Positions 40,436-49,740 of a DNA stretch of 50,438 nucleotides are shown piece after piece. The notes beneath the pieces were generated by a model, which searched no databases, was not told the origin of the DNA, and saw only the letters and a program-made list of their open reading frames with translations. The stretch's first letter is position 1, and every line of letters begins with the position of its first letter. Origin of the DNA: an uncultured Collinsella sp. (GTDB lineage: Bacteria > Actinomycetota > Coriobacteriia > Coriobacteriales > Coriobacteriaceae); the NCBI GenBank assembly GCA_902464495.1, contig CABQJK010000013.1, forward strand, positions 1-50,438, in the 5' to 3' direction. Both the position numbers and the translations under genes were made by a program.

Positions 40436-41683
40436 CTAGCTCCTTGCATATCTACGCAGCGCGATGGCGGAGTTGTGCCCGCCAAAGCCCAGGTTGGTCG
40501 AAAGCGCCCAGGTAAGGTCGGCGCGAACCGCACGATTAGGCGTGTAATCAAGATCGCAGGCGGGATCGGGCGTGTGGTAGTTAATGGTCGGGGGCACCAC
40601 GCCCTGCTCGAGTGCCATGGCGCAGGCCATGACCTCGATGGCCCCCGTGGCACCGATCATGTGCCCCGTCATCGACTTGGTCGACGAGACATGTGCGGCG
40701 CGCGCCGCGTCCTCGCCGAGCGCTCGCTTAATGCCCGCCGTCTCGGACGAATCATTAAGCTTGGTCGAGGTGCCGTGGGCATTGATGTAGAGACCCTCGG
40801 AAGGCTTGACGTCGCCCTCGGCCACCGCCAGCGATATCGCGCGGGCAATGCCGGCAGCCTCGGGATCGGGACTCGTGATGTGATAAGCATCATCGGTGTT
40901 GCCGTAGCCCACGACCTCGGCATAAATGTGCGCACCGCGCGCCTGCGCATGTTCCATGCTCTCGAGTACCAGCACGCAAGCGCCCTCGCCCATCACAAAG
41001 CCGTCGCGGTCTTCATCGAACGGGCGGCAAGCCGTCGCAGGATCGGGGTTGGTGGTCAATGCGCGGCAGGACGTAAAGCCTGCAACGGCATCGGGGATAA
41101 TGGCCGCCTCGGCGCCGCCCGCGAGGATCGCGTCGGCATAGCCGTGCTTGATGGCGCGGAACGCCTCGCCCACCGCATGGGCCGAGGTCGCGCAAGCAGT
41201 CACGACTGGCAGGGTCGGTCCCTTTGCCTTGTGGCGGATCGCGATATTGCCCGAAGCCATGTTGGGGATCATCATCGCAATCATATAGGGCGATGCGCGG
41301 CGAGGTCCACGATCGGCGATCGTGTGGACGTTGTCGACGAGCGTCGTCATGCCGCCCACGCCCGAGCCCACGTAGACGCCCAGACGCTCACGATCGATGG
41401 CGCCTTCGACATCAAAGCCCGCATCGTGCATTGCCTCGTCCGAAGCCGCCATCGCAAACTGAACGCAGGGGTCGAGATGCCTGGCGTCACGCTTGCCAAA
41501 GTACTCGTTGCCGTCAAAGCCCTTGACTTCGGCCGCCACCTTGACGGTAAACGCATCGGTATCGAAGTGCGTGATCGGGCCGATGCCGCACGTGCCGGCA
41601 CACATGGCCGCCCAGGTGGCAAGCGCGGTGTTGCCGAGCGGCGATACGGCACCGATGCCGGTGATTGCAACTCTCTGTTCCAT
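40436..41683 (-). CDS. fabF: 3-oxoacyl-ACP synthase II
   Basis: A 415-residue condensing enzyme that extends acyl-ACP with malonyl-ACP. The Cys-His-His triad is visible: VVTACATSAHAVGEAFRAIK (Cys), INAHGTSTKLNDSSETAGIK (His) and SSTKSMTGHMIGATGAIEVM (His). Start codons ATG 41686 and 41683 are adjacent; the second gives better spacing from GAGGAG and the standard MEQRVAITGIGAVSPLGN start. It lies 39 nt after fabG. Confidence 0.96.
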   Translation of the reverse strand: MEQRVAITGIGAVSPLGNTALATWAAMCAGTCGIGPITHFDTDAFTVKVAAEVKGFDGNEYFGKRDARHLDPCVQFAMAASDEAMHDAGFDVEGAIDRERLGVYVGSGVGGMTTLVDNVHTIADRGPRRASPYMIAMMIPNMASGNIAIRHKAKGPTLPVVTACATSAHAVGEAFRAIKHGYADAILAGGAEAAIIPDAVAGFTSCRALTTNPDPATACRPFDEDRDGFVMGEGACVLVLESMEHAQARGAHIYAEVVGYGNTDDAYHITSPDPEAAGIARAISLAVAEGDVKPSEGLYINAHGTSTKLNDSSETAGIKRALGEDAARAAHVSSTKSMTGHMIGATGAIEVMACAMALEQGVVPPTINYHTPDPACDLDYTPNRAVRADLTWALSTNLGFGGHNSAIALRRYARS

Positions 41684-41722
41684 CATGGTCTCCTCATCCA
41701 AGCCGTTCTTCGGCCCTGGTTT

Positions 41723-42496
41723 CTACATCGCCATTCCGCCGTCGACGCGCACGACCTCGCCCGTAATGTAAGCAGCCGCATCGCTCGCTAAAAAGCGCAC
41801 CACGCCGGCCACTTCCTCGGGACGTGCCATGCGCTTAAGGGGAATCTGCTCCTCGGTTGCCGTACGCACCTTCTCCGAGAGCTTTGCCGTCATATCTGTC
41901 TCGACAAACCCGGGGGCGACCGCGTTCGCTCGTACGCCACGAGGCGCAAGCTCGCGCGCCACCGCCTTGGTAAGCCCTATCACGCCCGCCTTGGAAGCAG
42001 CGTAGTTGGCTTGCCCGGCATTGCCCATCAGGCCCACGACCGAGCTCATGTTGACGACGCAACCGCCGCGCTGGCGCATAAAGGTCTTGGTGAGCGCGCG
42101 CGTCATATTGAATGTTCCCTTGAGATTGACATCGAGCACGCGATCGAATGCGTCATCGCCCATGCGCATGAGCAGGCCATCGCGGGTGATGCCGGCGTTG
42201 TTGACGAGCGCCCAAATGGAACCAAAGTCGTTGAGGACCGCTTCCACGCACGCGTTGACGGCAGCGGGATCGGCCACGTCACATTGATATGCACGCGCCG
42301 TGGCGCCAGCCGCCTCACAGGCTTCGCACGTCTCGCGTGCCGCATCGACGCTGCCGGCATAGACGACGGCGATATCGTAGCCATCCTCCGCCAGGCCCAC
42401 GGCACAAGCGCGACCGATACCGCGCGAGCCGCCCGTGACCAGTGCCACGCAACGTGAGTCGTTGCGCTCGAGCGCGCCGTTGTTCAAGTTGCCCAT
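41723..42496 (-). CDS. fabG: 3-oxoacyl-ACP reductase
   Basis: A 257-residue short-chain dehydrogenase. The NADPH loop is VTGGSRGIGRACAVGLAEDG, followed by LVNNAGITRDGLLMRMGDDA, the catalytic Ser in NMSSVVGLMGNAGQ and the YxxxK pair in NYAASKAGVIG. The end TGEVVRVDGGMAM is typical of FabG. A short extra N-terminus (MGNLNNGALERNDSR) precedes the fold. AAAGGAA lies 5 nt before the ATG. It lies 30 nt after fabD. Confidence 0.95.
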   Translation of the reverse strand: MGNLNNGALERNDSRCVALVTGGSRGIGRACAVGLAEDGYDIAVVYAGSVDAARETCEACEAAGATARAYQCDVADPAAVNACVEAVLNDFGSIWALVNNAGITRDGLLMRMGDDAFDRVLDVNLKGTFNMTRALTKTFMRQRGGCVVNMSSVVGLMGNAGQANYAASKAGVIGLTKAVARELAPRGVRANAVAPGFVETDMTAKLSEKVRTATEEQIPLKRMARPEEVAGVVRFLASDAAAYITGEVVRVDGGMAM

Positions 42497-42526
42497 GTCA
42501 TTCCTTTCGGGTTACAGCTCTGTGGA

Positions 42527-43453
42527 CTATGCGAGCTCGTCGGCAATAGCTGCGACCTGCTCGGCCGTTTCGCACGAATACACGCGAACGTCGCTCAGCG
42601 TACGCTTAACCAGGCCCGACAGCGTTTTGCCAGGGCCGACCTCAATAAACGTGTCGATGCCTTGATCCTGCAGAGCATGCAGCGTGTCGACCCAGCGCAC
42701 GGCATGGCTCACCTGGTTGGCCAAGACATCCGATGCTGCTCGCGGGTCCGCCGGATAGGGCGCCGCTGTTATATTTGCCATAACAGGAATGAGCAACGAG
42801 GACGGCGCGTGACCGGCCTCGATATATGCAGCAAGGCCACAGGTCGCCTCGGCCATATAGGGGCTATGGAATGCACCCGACACCGCGACCTTCATGGCGC
42901 GACCGCCAGCCTCTTTTACCAGGACGTCGAGGGTCTGCAACGCATCGGGCGCTCCGGCCACAACCGTCTGCTGGGGGCTGTTGTAGTTGACCGGCCAGCA
43001 GTCCTCGCCGGCCTGTTTTGCCAAACCCTCGACCTGCGCCGCATCGAGTTTGATGACGGCGCGCATGCCGCCGGGGTGACGCTCGGCCGCCGTGGCCATC
43101 AATGCCGCGCGCTCACACACGAGCTCAAAACCCGCTCGCGTATCGAATGCCCCCGCAAAGGTGAGTGCTGCGACCTCGCCCAGCGAGAATCCCGCACAGG
43201 CGGCAGGTACCACGCCGCGCTCGCGCAGGGCGGCAGCCGCTGCCAGGTCGTGAACGAACACGCACGGCTGCGTGTTCTCAGTCTGCGAGAGCTCCTCCTT
43301 GGAGGCGCTCCGGCACTGCTCGCTGGTCCCCGGGCGCACCTCGTCGGCAATGGCGAACACCTCGGCGGCCGCCGGCGATGCCTCAATCAGGTCGACGCCC
43401 ATCGCGGGATGCTGGGCACCCTGACCGGCAAACAGAAACGCTACGCCACCCAT
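42527..43453 (-). CDS. fabD: Malonyl-CoA:ACP transacylase
   Basis: A 308-residue acyltransferase. FLFAGQGAQHPAMGVDLI at the start and the nucleophile elbow CAGFSLGEVAALTFAGAFD (catalytic Ser) are seen, with SGAFHSPYMAEA (catalytic His) and the end FIEVGPGKTLSGLVKRTL. The usual GHSLGE is GFSLGE here. ATG 43453 overlaps the fabK stop by 13 nt, with AAGGG upstream. It loads malonyl onto the ACP encoded in the same operon. Confidence 0.95.
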   Translation of the reverse strand: MGGVAFLFAGQGAQHPAMGVDLIEASPAAAEVFAIADEVRPGTSEQCRSASKEELSQTENTQPCVFVHDLAAAAALRERGVVPAACAGFSLGEVAALTFAGAFDTRAGFELVCERAALMATAAERHPGGMRAVIKLDAAQVEGLAKQAGEDCWPVNYNSPQQTVVAGAPDALQTLDVLVKEAGGRAMKVAVSGAFHSPYMAEATCGLAAYIEAGHAPSSLLIPVMANITAAPYPADPRAASDVLANQVSHAVRWVDTLHALQDQGIDTFIEVGPGKTLSGLVKRTLSDVRVYSCETAEQVAAIADELA

Positions 43454-44385
43454 GCGGACGCACCCTTCAGGACATGCTCGGCGCCATCGACCAAATCGTC
43501 GACGATTTCGCGTGCGCTCTGGCGTTCGTTGACCATGCCGGCAATCTGTCCGCACAAATACGAACCCTCTTCGTAATTACCGTCCTTTGCGGCTTTACGA
43601 AGCGCGCCCGTGCCCATGGCCCCGAGCTCCTCGGGGCTTGCGCCCGCCGCCTCGTTCTTGGCATACGCGTTGGTGAAGGGGCTCTTGAGGGCGCGAACCG
43701 GATGTCCCGTCGAGCGACCGGTCGCACGCGTCGAGGTGTCGTTGGCCTTCAGGACCATCTCCTTGTACTGCTCCGATACGGTGCACTCATCTGCGATCAG
43801 AAAGCGCGTACCCACCTGCACGCCGGCGGCGCCCAGCATAAAGGCGGCCGCCACGCCGCGGCCATCGGCGATACCGCCAGCCGCAACCACGGGAATATCG
43901 ACCGCATCGACAACCTGTGGCACCAGTGCCATCGTCGAGGTCTCGCCAATATGGCCGCCTGATTCGGTACCCTCGGCAACCACGGCAGTGGCTCCATGAC
44001 GCGCCACGAGACGCGCCAGCGCCACCGAGGCAACGACCGGGATGACCTTGATGCCCGCCTCGTTCCACGCCTTCATGTACTTGGTGGGATTGCCGGCACC
44101 CGTCACGACGACCGGCACCCGCTCGTCAATCACGACCCGCGCGACCTCGTCGGCAAACGGGCTCATGAGCATGACGTTGACGCCAAAGGGCTTATCCGTC
44201 CTGGCGCGCAGCTCATGAATCTGGTCGCGCAGCCAGTTGGCGTCGGCGTTCATGGCCGCGATAATCCCTAAGCCGCCCGCCTCGGACACTGCGGACGCCA
44301 GCGAGGCGTCGGCGATCCAGGCCATACCGCCCTGGAACACGGGCTTTTCGATGCCGAGCAGATCGCAGAGAGGAGTCTTGAGCAT
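43441..44385 (-). CDS. fabK: FMN-dependent enoyl-ACP reductase II
   Basis: A 314-residue protein of the nitronate monooxygenase-like/FabK family. CDLLGIEKPVFQGGMAWIAD, SEAGGLGIIAAMNA, EGTESGGHIGE, VPVVAAGGIADGRGVAAAFM and LGAAGVQVGTRFL form the FMN barrel. In this operon it must be the enoyl reductase, since no fabI, fabL or fabV is present in the window. FabK enzymes are insensitive to triclosan. It starts 2 nt after acpP. Confidence 0.95.
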   Translation of the reverse strand: MLKTPLCDLLGIEKPVFQGGMAWIADASLASAVSEAGGLGIIAAMNADANWLRDQIHELRARTDKPFGVNVMLMSPFADEVARVVIDERVPVVVTGAGNPTKYMKAWNEAGIKVIPVVASVALARLVARHGATAVVAEGTESGGHIGETSTMALVPQVVDAVDIPVVAAGGIADGRGVAAAFMLGAAGVQVGTRFLIADECTVSEQYKEMVLKANDTSTRATGRSTGHPVRALKSPFTNAYAKNEAAGASPEELGAMGTGALRKAAKDGNYEEGSYLCGQIAGMVNERQSAREIVDDLVDGAEHVLKGASAWVA

Positions 44386-44387
44386 CT

Positions 44388-44624
44388 CTACTTCTCCAAT
44401 GCCGCCTCGACCGTATCGGCGAACTCGCCGACCGTCTTGGGGTTCTCCTCGGTATCGAGCTGGATGCCAAACTCGTCCTCAACGGCGACGAGGATCTCGA
44501 CGGTGCCCAGACTGTCGAGACCAATCTCCTCGAGCGTGGACTCGGGCTTCATCTCGACGTCGTCAAGACCGGCGGTCTCGCGGATAACATCGCAAACGCG
44601 CTCGAAGGTCTTCTGATCTGCCAT
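44388..44624 (-). CDS. acpP: Acyl carrier protein
   Basis: A 78-residue acidic protein. The phosphopantetheine attachment serine is in EEIGLDSLGTVEILVAVEDE (DSL motif), followed by the recognition helix and EENPKTVGEFADTVEAALEK. It carries the growing chain for all Fab enzymes in this operon. AGGAG lies upstream of ATG 44624. The 52-nt gap to fabH contains a small GCCCCTAGGGGC palindrome. Confidence 0.97.
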   Translation of the reverse strand: MADQKTFERVCDVIRETAGLDDVEMKPESTLEEIGLDSLGTVEILVAVEDEFGIQLDTEENPKTVGEFADTVEAALEK

Positions 44625-44676
44625 GGTAGTTCTCCTTTGTTTGTGCCCTAGGGGCGTTTTTATTTCCTATGTGCGA

Positions 44677-45636
44677 CTACTTCCAACGAAGTAGATAGCC
44701 ACCTATATCCAGACCGGCGCCAAATCCAACGAGGGCGATGGTGTCGCCCGTGTGAAGTGCACCGGCGTTTGCCAGCCGGTCGAGGGCAAGCGGAATGCAT
44801 GCGCTCGAAATGTTGCCGGTCTCGCGCAGCGTTCGAACCACGCGCTTGTCTGGCGCACCGAGGCGCTTGACCGCCTGACTCAGGATTCGTTCGTTAGCCT
44901 GATGGAATACAAAATGGTCGATGTCCTCGACCGAAATGCCCGCATCGCTCGCAAGCTTATGGACCGTGTCGCAAATCGCGTTGACGCCAAACTTGAACAC
45001 GCGGCGGCCATTCATGGACAGCACGCTCTCGCTATCTGCGGAGGCCTTAAACGGCGAGGTGCCGACCAGACCGGGAACGCACAACGTCTCGACGTCGGGC
45101 GCCGTCGAAAGCTCAACGGCAAGGGGGCTGTCTCCCCCAGCCTCAATCACCGCGGCGCCTGCCCCATCGCCAAAGAGCACACAGGTGGCGCGGTCGGTCC
45201 AGTCGAGCGCGCGCGTCATCTGCTCGGCGGCAACGACAAGCACATGCTTGGCTCGTCCTCGGGCGATATAGCCCTCGGCAACATCGAGCGCAAATACGAA
45301 GCCGGCGCAGGCAGCCGAGACATCGAAGGCAGGGCACGTCGCGCCCAGTCGCTCAGCAACGGCACACGCCTCGGCGGGAACAAGGTGGTCACCCGTCGTC
45401 GTCGAGCAGACGATCAAATCCAGCTGGCTCGCGTCGATTCCGGACACCTGAAGTGCCCGCTCGCTCGCCGCTACGGCAAGGTCGTCAAGTGACTCGGTGG
45501 TACAGACGTGGCGACTCTTAATACCTGTGCGGGTAAAAATCCACTCATCCGAGGTATCGAGGAACTCGGACAGCTCGTCATTGGAAACACTGCGCTTGGG
45601 AAGCGCCGAGCCTGTTCCAAGAATCGTGAAACCCAT
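44677..45636 (-). CDS. fabH: 3-oxoacyl-ACP synthase III
   Basis: A 319-residue initiating condensing enzyme that joins an acyl-CoA primer with malonyl-ACP. MGFTILGTGSALPKRSVSND at the start, FDVSAACAGFVFALDVAEGY (catalytic Cys), HFVFHQANERILSQAVKRLG (catalytic His) and RETGNISSACIPLALDRLAN (catalytic Asn) are diagnostic. ATG 45636 follows AAAGGAGG; an upstream in-frame ATG lies across the operator. First gene of the operon. Confidence 0.97.
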   Translation of the reverse strand: MGFTILGTGSALPKRSVSNDELSEFLDTSDEWIFTRTGIKSRHVCTTESLDDLAVAASERALQVSGIDASQLDLIVCSTTTGDHLVPAEACAVAERLGATCPAFDVSAACAGFVFALDVAEGYIARGRAKHVLVVAAEQMTRALDWTDRATCVLFGDGAGAAVIEAGGDSPLAVELSTAPDVETLCVPGLVGTSPFKASADSESVLSMNGRRVFKFGVNAICDTVHKLASDAGISVEDIDHFVFHQANERILSQAVKRLGAPDKRVVRTLRETGNISSACIPLALDRLANAGALHTGDTIALVGFGAGLDIGGYLLRWK

Positions 45637-45654
45637 CACTAACCTCCTTTGAGT

Positions 45655-45718
45655 TGTTGACGTGTTTACATCGACCAAGAGAGGATAGCGCATTTCAGTC
45701 GTTGTTAACGTGTTAACA
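45655..45718. promoter_or_regulatory. fabH-birA divergent promoter region with two TGTTAACGTGTTAACA-type operators
   Basis: TGTTAACGTGTTAACA (45703-45718) and the weaker TGTTGACGTGTTTACA (45655-45670) share 14 of 16 bases; their centres are 48 bp apart. On the minus strand a -10 TATCCT (plus 45682-45687) lies between them, with the first site overlapping the -35 and the second just beyond the start point. This is a strong layout for repression of the fab operon and possibly of birA. The binding protein is not in the window. Confidence 0.65.
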
Positions 45719-45812
45719 TTAAATTGTCCAAATGCGACAAAGGCTTCACATTGTGTCTGCCTCTCGACACCATTACGTTATTCACTTATTCATTAAGGAG
45801 GTAGCAGCCGTT

Positions 45813-46589
45813 ATGGATGCCAAATTAACGATAGTCGACGTAACCGGATCGACCAACGATGACCTGCTCGAAGCAGGTAAACAGGGAGCGCCGCATGGCA
45901 CGGGACTTGCCGCCCGGGCTCAGACAGCAGGACGCGGCCGGCGCGGCCACAAGTGGGATTCAACCGCCGGCAACCTATTGCTTTCGATTGCCCTGCGTCC
46001 ATGCGTTAATCCTGCGAAGTACTCTGGTCTTGCCGCCGTCAGCGGCCTAGCGGTGCTCGAGGCGCTCGAAAAACAGGGTCTTGCAAACGAGATTGGCCTC
46101 AAATGGCCCAACGACCTGGTCGCGCGTGGACGCAAGCTCGGCGGCATTCTGGTCGAGGCCGCACGCGATAACGAAGGCAAACCTTTCGCCGTCTGCGGTA
46201 TTGGCGTCAATGTGAACTATGCGCCCCAAGAAGTGCCCGATGGCGGCCTGCCGGCAATCGGTCTCTCGGACCTTAACGAGAACGTTCCTGCTGTCGAAAT
46301 GCTCCTCGATGAGGTCTATCACGCAGTTATAGACGCTGTAGATGCCTGGGCAGAACGCCTCAACGCCATGGAAGAAAACACCGGACCGCTCGCGCCCGTC
46401 CACGGCGAATATGTCGCTCACCTCAATTGGATTGGAAAGCACGTTATCGCCCGCTCCCCTGCCGGTGACGAGCTGGCGCGAGGCATCTTTAAAACGGTCG
46501 ATGGCTTTGGTCGTGCGTGCATCGAAACAGAAGACGGCTTGCGATTCTTCCATTTTGAGGAAGCGTCATTGCGCCCCTTGAGTGAGTAG
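45813..46589 (+). CDS. birA: Biotin--[acetyl-CoA-carboxylase] ligase, catalytic (class I) form
   Basis: A 258-residue ligase that makes biotinyl-AMP and transfers biotin to AccB. VDVTGSTNDDLLEAGKQG, the ligand loop ARAQTAGRGRRGHKWDSTAG and the LKWPNDLVARGRKLGGILVE motif are diagnostic. The N-terminal DNA-binding domain of bifunctional BirA is missing, so it cannot itself repress transcription. ATG 45813 follows AAGGAGG. It is divergent from the fatty acid operon that contains its substrate. Confidence 0.95.
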   Translation: MDAKLTIVDVTGSTNDDLLEAGKQGAPHGTGLAARAQTAGRGRRGHKWDSTAGNLLLSIALRPCVNPAKYSGLAAVSGLAVLEALEKQGLANEIGLKWPNDLVARGRKLGGILVEAARDNEGKPFAVCGIGVNVNYAPQEVPDGGLPAIGLSDLNENVPAVEMLLDEVYHAVIDAVDAWAERLNAMEENTGPLAPVHGEYVAHLNWIGKHVIARSPAGDELARGIFKTVDGFGRACIETEDGLRFFHFEEASLRPLSE

Positions 46590-46644
46590 GTCGCCACAGC
46601 CAGCCGCTCGGCAGCCTTACCCGGCGATCCAAACCCATCATGCA

Positions 46645-46690
46645 AAACAAAAGAGCCCCGCTACCGTAATGGCAGCGGGGCCCTTTAAGC
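46645..46690 (-). terminator. Terminator after rpsJ, also facing birA
   Basis: GCCCCGCT (46655-46662) and AGCGGGGC (46674-46681) form a GC-rich stem. Leftward it is followed by TCTTTTGTTTT, a strong terminator for the str operon; rightward a short CCCTTT follows. It separates rpsJ from birA. Confidence 0.85.
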
Positions 46691-46705
46691 TATGAGGAAT
46701 ATCGC

Positions 46706-47014
46706 TTAGAGCTTGATGTCGATGTCGACGCCAGCGGGGAGGTCGAGACGCATGAGCGAATCAACAGTGCCCGAGGTGGGGTCGAGGATGTCGATGAGGC
46801 GCTTGTGGGTGCGCATCTCGAACTGCTCACGGGAGTCCTTGTTCACGTGCGGCGAGCGGATAACCGTGTACAGGTTGCGCTCGGTGGGCAGGGGGACAGG
46901 ACCGGAAACGCGAGCGCCGGTCTTCTGAGCGGTCTCAACGATGAGCTTCGCGGACTGATCGACGACCTCGTGATCATAGCCCTTGAGGCGAATGCGGATC
47001 TTCTGGGTAGCCAA
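46706..47014 (-). CDS. rpsJ: 30S ribosomal protein S10
   Basis: A 102-residue protein: KIRIRLKGYDHEVVDQSAKL, GPVPLPTERNLYTVIRSPHV and NKDSREQFEMRTHKRLIDIL are diagnostic. S10 binds the 30S head and also NusB in antitermination. Here it is the last gene of the str operon, 60 nt after fusA and in front of a terminator, instead of heading the S10 operon. Confidence 0.98.
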   Translation of the reverse strand: MATQKIRIRLKGYDHEVVDQSAKLIVETAQKTGARVSGPVPLPTERNLYTVIRSPHVNKDSREQFEMRTHKRLIDILDPTSGTVDSLMRLDLPAGVDIDIKL

Positions 47015-47074
47015 CTTAAACCTCCAAAGAGTGCGAGAGATGTTCTCGCGGATTACGTAACAGGGAGCTCGAAC

Positions 47075-49174
47075 TTAGGCGTTCTTGCTCATGACCTCGT
47101 CCACGATGGACTTGGGCGCGGGCTCATAAGAGTCGAACTGCATCGTGTAGGATGCACGGCCCTGGGTCTGGGAGCGAAGGTCGGTAGCGTAACCGAACAT
47201 CTCGCCCAGCGGCACCTTGGCACGGATGAGCTTGCTGTTCTTGCGATCCTCCATGCCCTCGATCTTGCCGCGGCGACCGGAGAGGTTGCCCATAACGTCG
47301 CCCATGTACTGCTCGGGGGTCTCGACCTCGACAGCCATGATCGGCTCGAGCAGCTGCGGATCGGACTTCTTGAGGGCGTCCTTGATAGCCATGGAACCGG
47401 CGATCTTGAAGGCGGCCTCGGAGGAGTCGACCTCGTGGTAAGAACCGTCGAACAGGGTGACCTTAACGTCGAGGACCGGGAAGCCGGCGATAACACCGGT
47501 GTTCAGGGCCTCCTGGATGCCCTTGTCGATGGACGGGATGTACTCCTTGGGCACGACGCCGCCGACGATAGCGTTGACGAACTCGTAGCCGAAGCCCTCC
47601 TCCATCTTCTCGAGCTTGATGACGGCGTGGCCGTACTGACCGCGACCGCCGGACTGACGGACGAACTTGCCCTCAGCCTTCTCGACGTCGTGACCGGCGG
47701 TCTCGCGGTAGGCAACCTGGGGCTTACCGACGTTAGCGTCAACCTTGAACTCGCGGAGCAGACGGTCGACGATGATCTCGAGGTGCAGCTCGCCCATGCC
47801 GGCGATGATGGTCTGGCCGGTCTCGTGGTTGGTGGACACCTGGAAGGTCGGGTCCTCCTCGGCGAGCTTGGTCAGAGCCAGGGACATCTTGTCCTGCTCG
47901 GCCTTGGTCTTGGGCTCGATGGCAACGTCAATAACGGGCTTAGCGAACTCGATCTTCTCGAGGACGATCTCCTTGCCCTCGGCGCACAGGGTGTCACCGG
48001 TGGTGGAGTTCTTGAAGCCGACGCAAGCGACGATGTCGCCGGCGGCAGCGTCGTCACGGTCGATACGCTCGGCGGCGTTCATCTCGAGGATGCGGCCGAG
48101 GCGCTCGCGCTGACCGTTGGAAGCGTTGACCACGTAAGAGCCGGACTCGGCGCGGCCGGAGTAAACGCGGACATAGGTGAGCTTACCGACGAACGGGTCG
48201 GTCATGATCTTGAAGACCAGGCCGGAGAAGGGCTCGTCGAAGGAAGGATGACGCTGAATCTCCTCGCCGGTGTCCGGATCGGTACCGGTGACGGCCTCAA
48301 CGTCGAGCGGGCTGGGCAGGTAGTCGACGACAGCGTCGAGCAGCTCCTGAACGCCCTTGTTCTTGTAGGCGGAACCCACGAAGACGAGGTTGAGCTCGTT
48401 GGCCAGAACGCCCTTGCGCAGAGCAGCCTTGAGCTCCTCGACGGTGAAGTCCTCCTCCATGAGGATCTTCTCCATGAGCTCGTCGTCAAAGCTGGCAGCA
48501 GCGTCGAGGAGCTCCTCGCGCTTGGTGGCAGCGATGTCGGCAAACTCAGCCGGGATCTCGTCCATCGGCTCGGGGTAGGTCATACCCTTCTCGTCGGCCT
48601 TGAAGTCCCATGCAGTCATGGTGACCAGGTCGATGACGCCCCAGAAGTTGTCCTCGGCGCCCATCGGGACCTGAGCGGCCACGGCGTTGGCGTCGAGACG
48701 ATCCTTCATGGTCTCGATAGCGTTGAAGAAGTCAGCGCCCACGCGGTCATACTTGTTGATGAAGGCGATGCGGGGGACGTTGAAGGTAGAAGCCTGACGC
48801 CAAACGGTCTCAGACTGGGGCTGAACGCCGGCAACGGCGTCGAAGACGGCGACAGCGCCATCGAGGACGCGCAGGCAGCGCTCGACCTCGGCGGTGAAGT
48901 CAACGTGGCCCGGGGTGTCGATGATCTGGATGCGGTAGTCCTTACCGTCCTTGTTCCAGAAGCACGTGGTAGCAGCGGAGGTAATGGTTACGCCGCGCTC
49001 CTGCTCCTGAACCATCCAGTCCATGGTGGCAGCACCCTCATGGACCTCACCGATCTTGTGGGTCTTACCGGTGTAGTAAAGAATACGCTCGGTCGTGGTG
49101 GTCTTACCGGCATCGATGTGAGCCATGATGCCGATGTTACGGGTATCGGAAAGCTTGTACTTAGGCTTAGCCAT
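47075..49174 (-). CDS. fusA: Elongation factor G
   Basis: A 699-residue translational GTPase. GTP-binding motifs are GIMAHIDAGKTTTTERILYY (G1), RGVTI (G2), DTPGHVDFTAEV (G3) and INKYDRVGAD (G4). The later domains include GDIVACVGFKNSTTGDTLCA, SGGRGQYGHAVIKLE and the domain V GRRGKIEGMEDRKNSKLIRA. It drives tRNA-mRNA translocation. No tuf gene follows, unlike in many bacteria. Confidence 0.98.
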   Translation of the reverse strand: MAKPKYKLSDTRNIGIMAHIDAGKTTTTERILYYTGKTHKIGEVHEGAATMDWMVQEQERGVTITSAATTCFWNKDGKDYRIQIIDTPGHVDFTAEVERCLRVLDGAVAVFDAVAGVQPQSETVWRQASTFNVPRIAFINKYDRVGADFFNAIETMKDRLDANAVAAQVPMGAEDNFWGVIDLVTMTAWDFKADEKGMTYPEPMDEIPAEFADIAATKREELLDAAASFDDELMEKILMEEDFTVEELKAALRKGVLANELNLVFVGSAYKNKGVQELLDAVVDYLPSPLDVEAVTGTDPDTGEEIQRHPSFDEPFSGLVFKIMTDPFVGKLTYVRVYSGRAESGSYVVNASNGQRERLGRILEMNAAERIDRDDAAAGDIVACVGFKNSTTGDTLCAEGKEIVLEKIEFAKPVIDVAIEPKTKAEQDKMSLALTKLAEEDPTFQVSTNHETGQTIIAGMGELHLEIIVDRLLREFKVDANVGKPQVAYRETAGHDVEKAEGKFVRQSGGRGQYGHAVIKLEKMEEGFGYEFVNAIVGGVVPKEYIPSIDKGIQEALNTGVIAGFPVLDVKVTLFDGSYHEVDSSEAAFKIAGSMAIKDALKKSDPQLLEPIMAVEVETPEQYMGDVMGNLSGRRGKIEGMEDRKNSKLIRAKVPLGEMFGYATDLRSQTQGRASYTMQFDSYEPAPKSIVDEVMSKNA

Positions 49175-49193
49175 GTTAGTTCCTTACCTTAAC

Positions 49194-49667
49194 TTACCAA
49201 CGATAGTGAGAGAACGCGCGGTTGGCCTCGGCCATCTTGAAGACGTCCTCACGCTTCTTGACGGAAGCGCCCAGGCCGTTGGAGGCGTCGAGGATCTCGT
49301 TGGCGAGACGCTCGGCCATGGTCTTCTCCTTGCGAGCGCGGGAGAAGTTGACGATCCAGCGGATACCCAGAGCGGTGGAACGACGGGAGTTGACCTCCAT
49401 CGGGACCTGATAGGTAGCGCCACCGACACGCTTGGGCTTAACCTCGAGCGTGGGCTTGACGTTGTCCATAGCCTTCTTGAAGGTAGCGAGAGCGTCGCCA
49501 CCCTCGGACTTCTCGGCAACGATCTCGAAAGCGGTGTAAACGATGCGCTCAGCGGTGGCCTTCTTGCCGTCAAGAAGGACCTTGTTGATGAGCTGAGTCA
49601 CCAGGCGGTTGTTGTAAACGGCGTCAGGCTGAACCTCACGACGATTAGCTGCTGCACGACGCGGCAT
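49194..49667 (-). CDS. rpsG: 30S ribosomal protein S7
   Basis: A 157-residue protein: MPRRAAANRREVQPDAVYNN, VTQLINKVLLDGKKATAERI, VGGATYQVPMEVNSRRSTAL and KKREDVFKMAEANRAFSHYR. S7 nucleates assembly of the 30S head and lies at the E site. It lies 19 nt before fusA. Confidence 0.98.
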   Translation of the reverse strand: MPRRAAANRREVQPDAVYNNRLVTQLINKVLLDGKKATAERIVYTAFEIVAEKSEGGDALATFKKAMDNVKPTLEVKPKRVGGATYQVPMEVNSRRSTALGIRWIVNFSRARKEKTMAERLANEILDASNGLGASVKKREDVFKMAEANRAFSHYRW

Positions 49668-49740
49668 GTGAAATCTCCTTAAGTGTCTACCGTGCGGCCC
49701 TTAGGCGGCACACGGCGAAAGTATCAAAACGTTATCTGGC

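Noticed and set aside
45813..46589. BirA as the repressor that binds the TGTTAAC palindromes
   Set aside because: This BirA starts directly with the catalytic domain and has no N-terminal helix-turn-helix.
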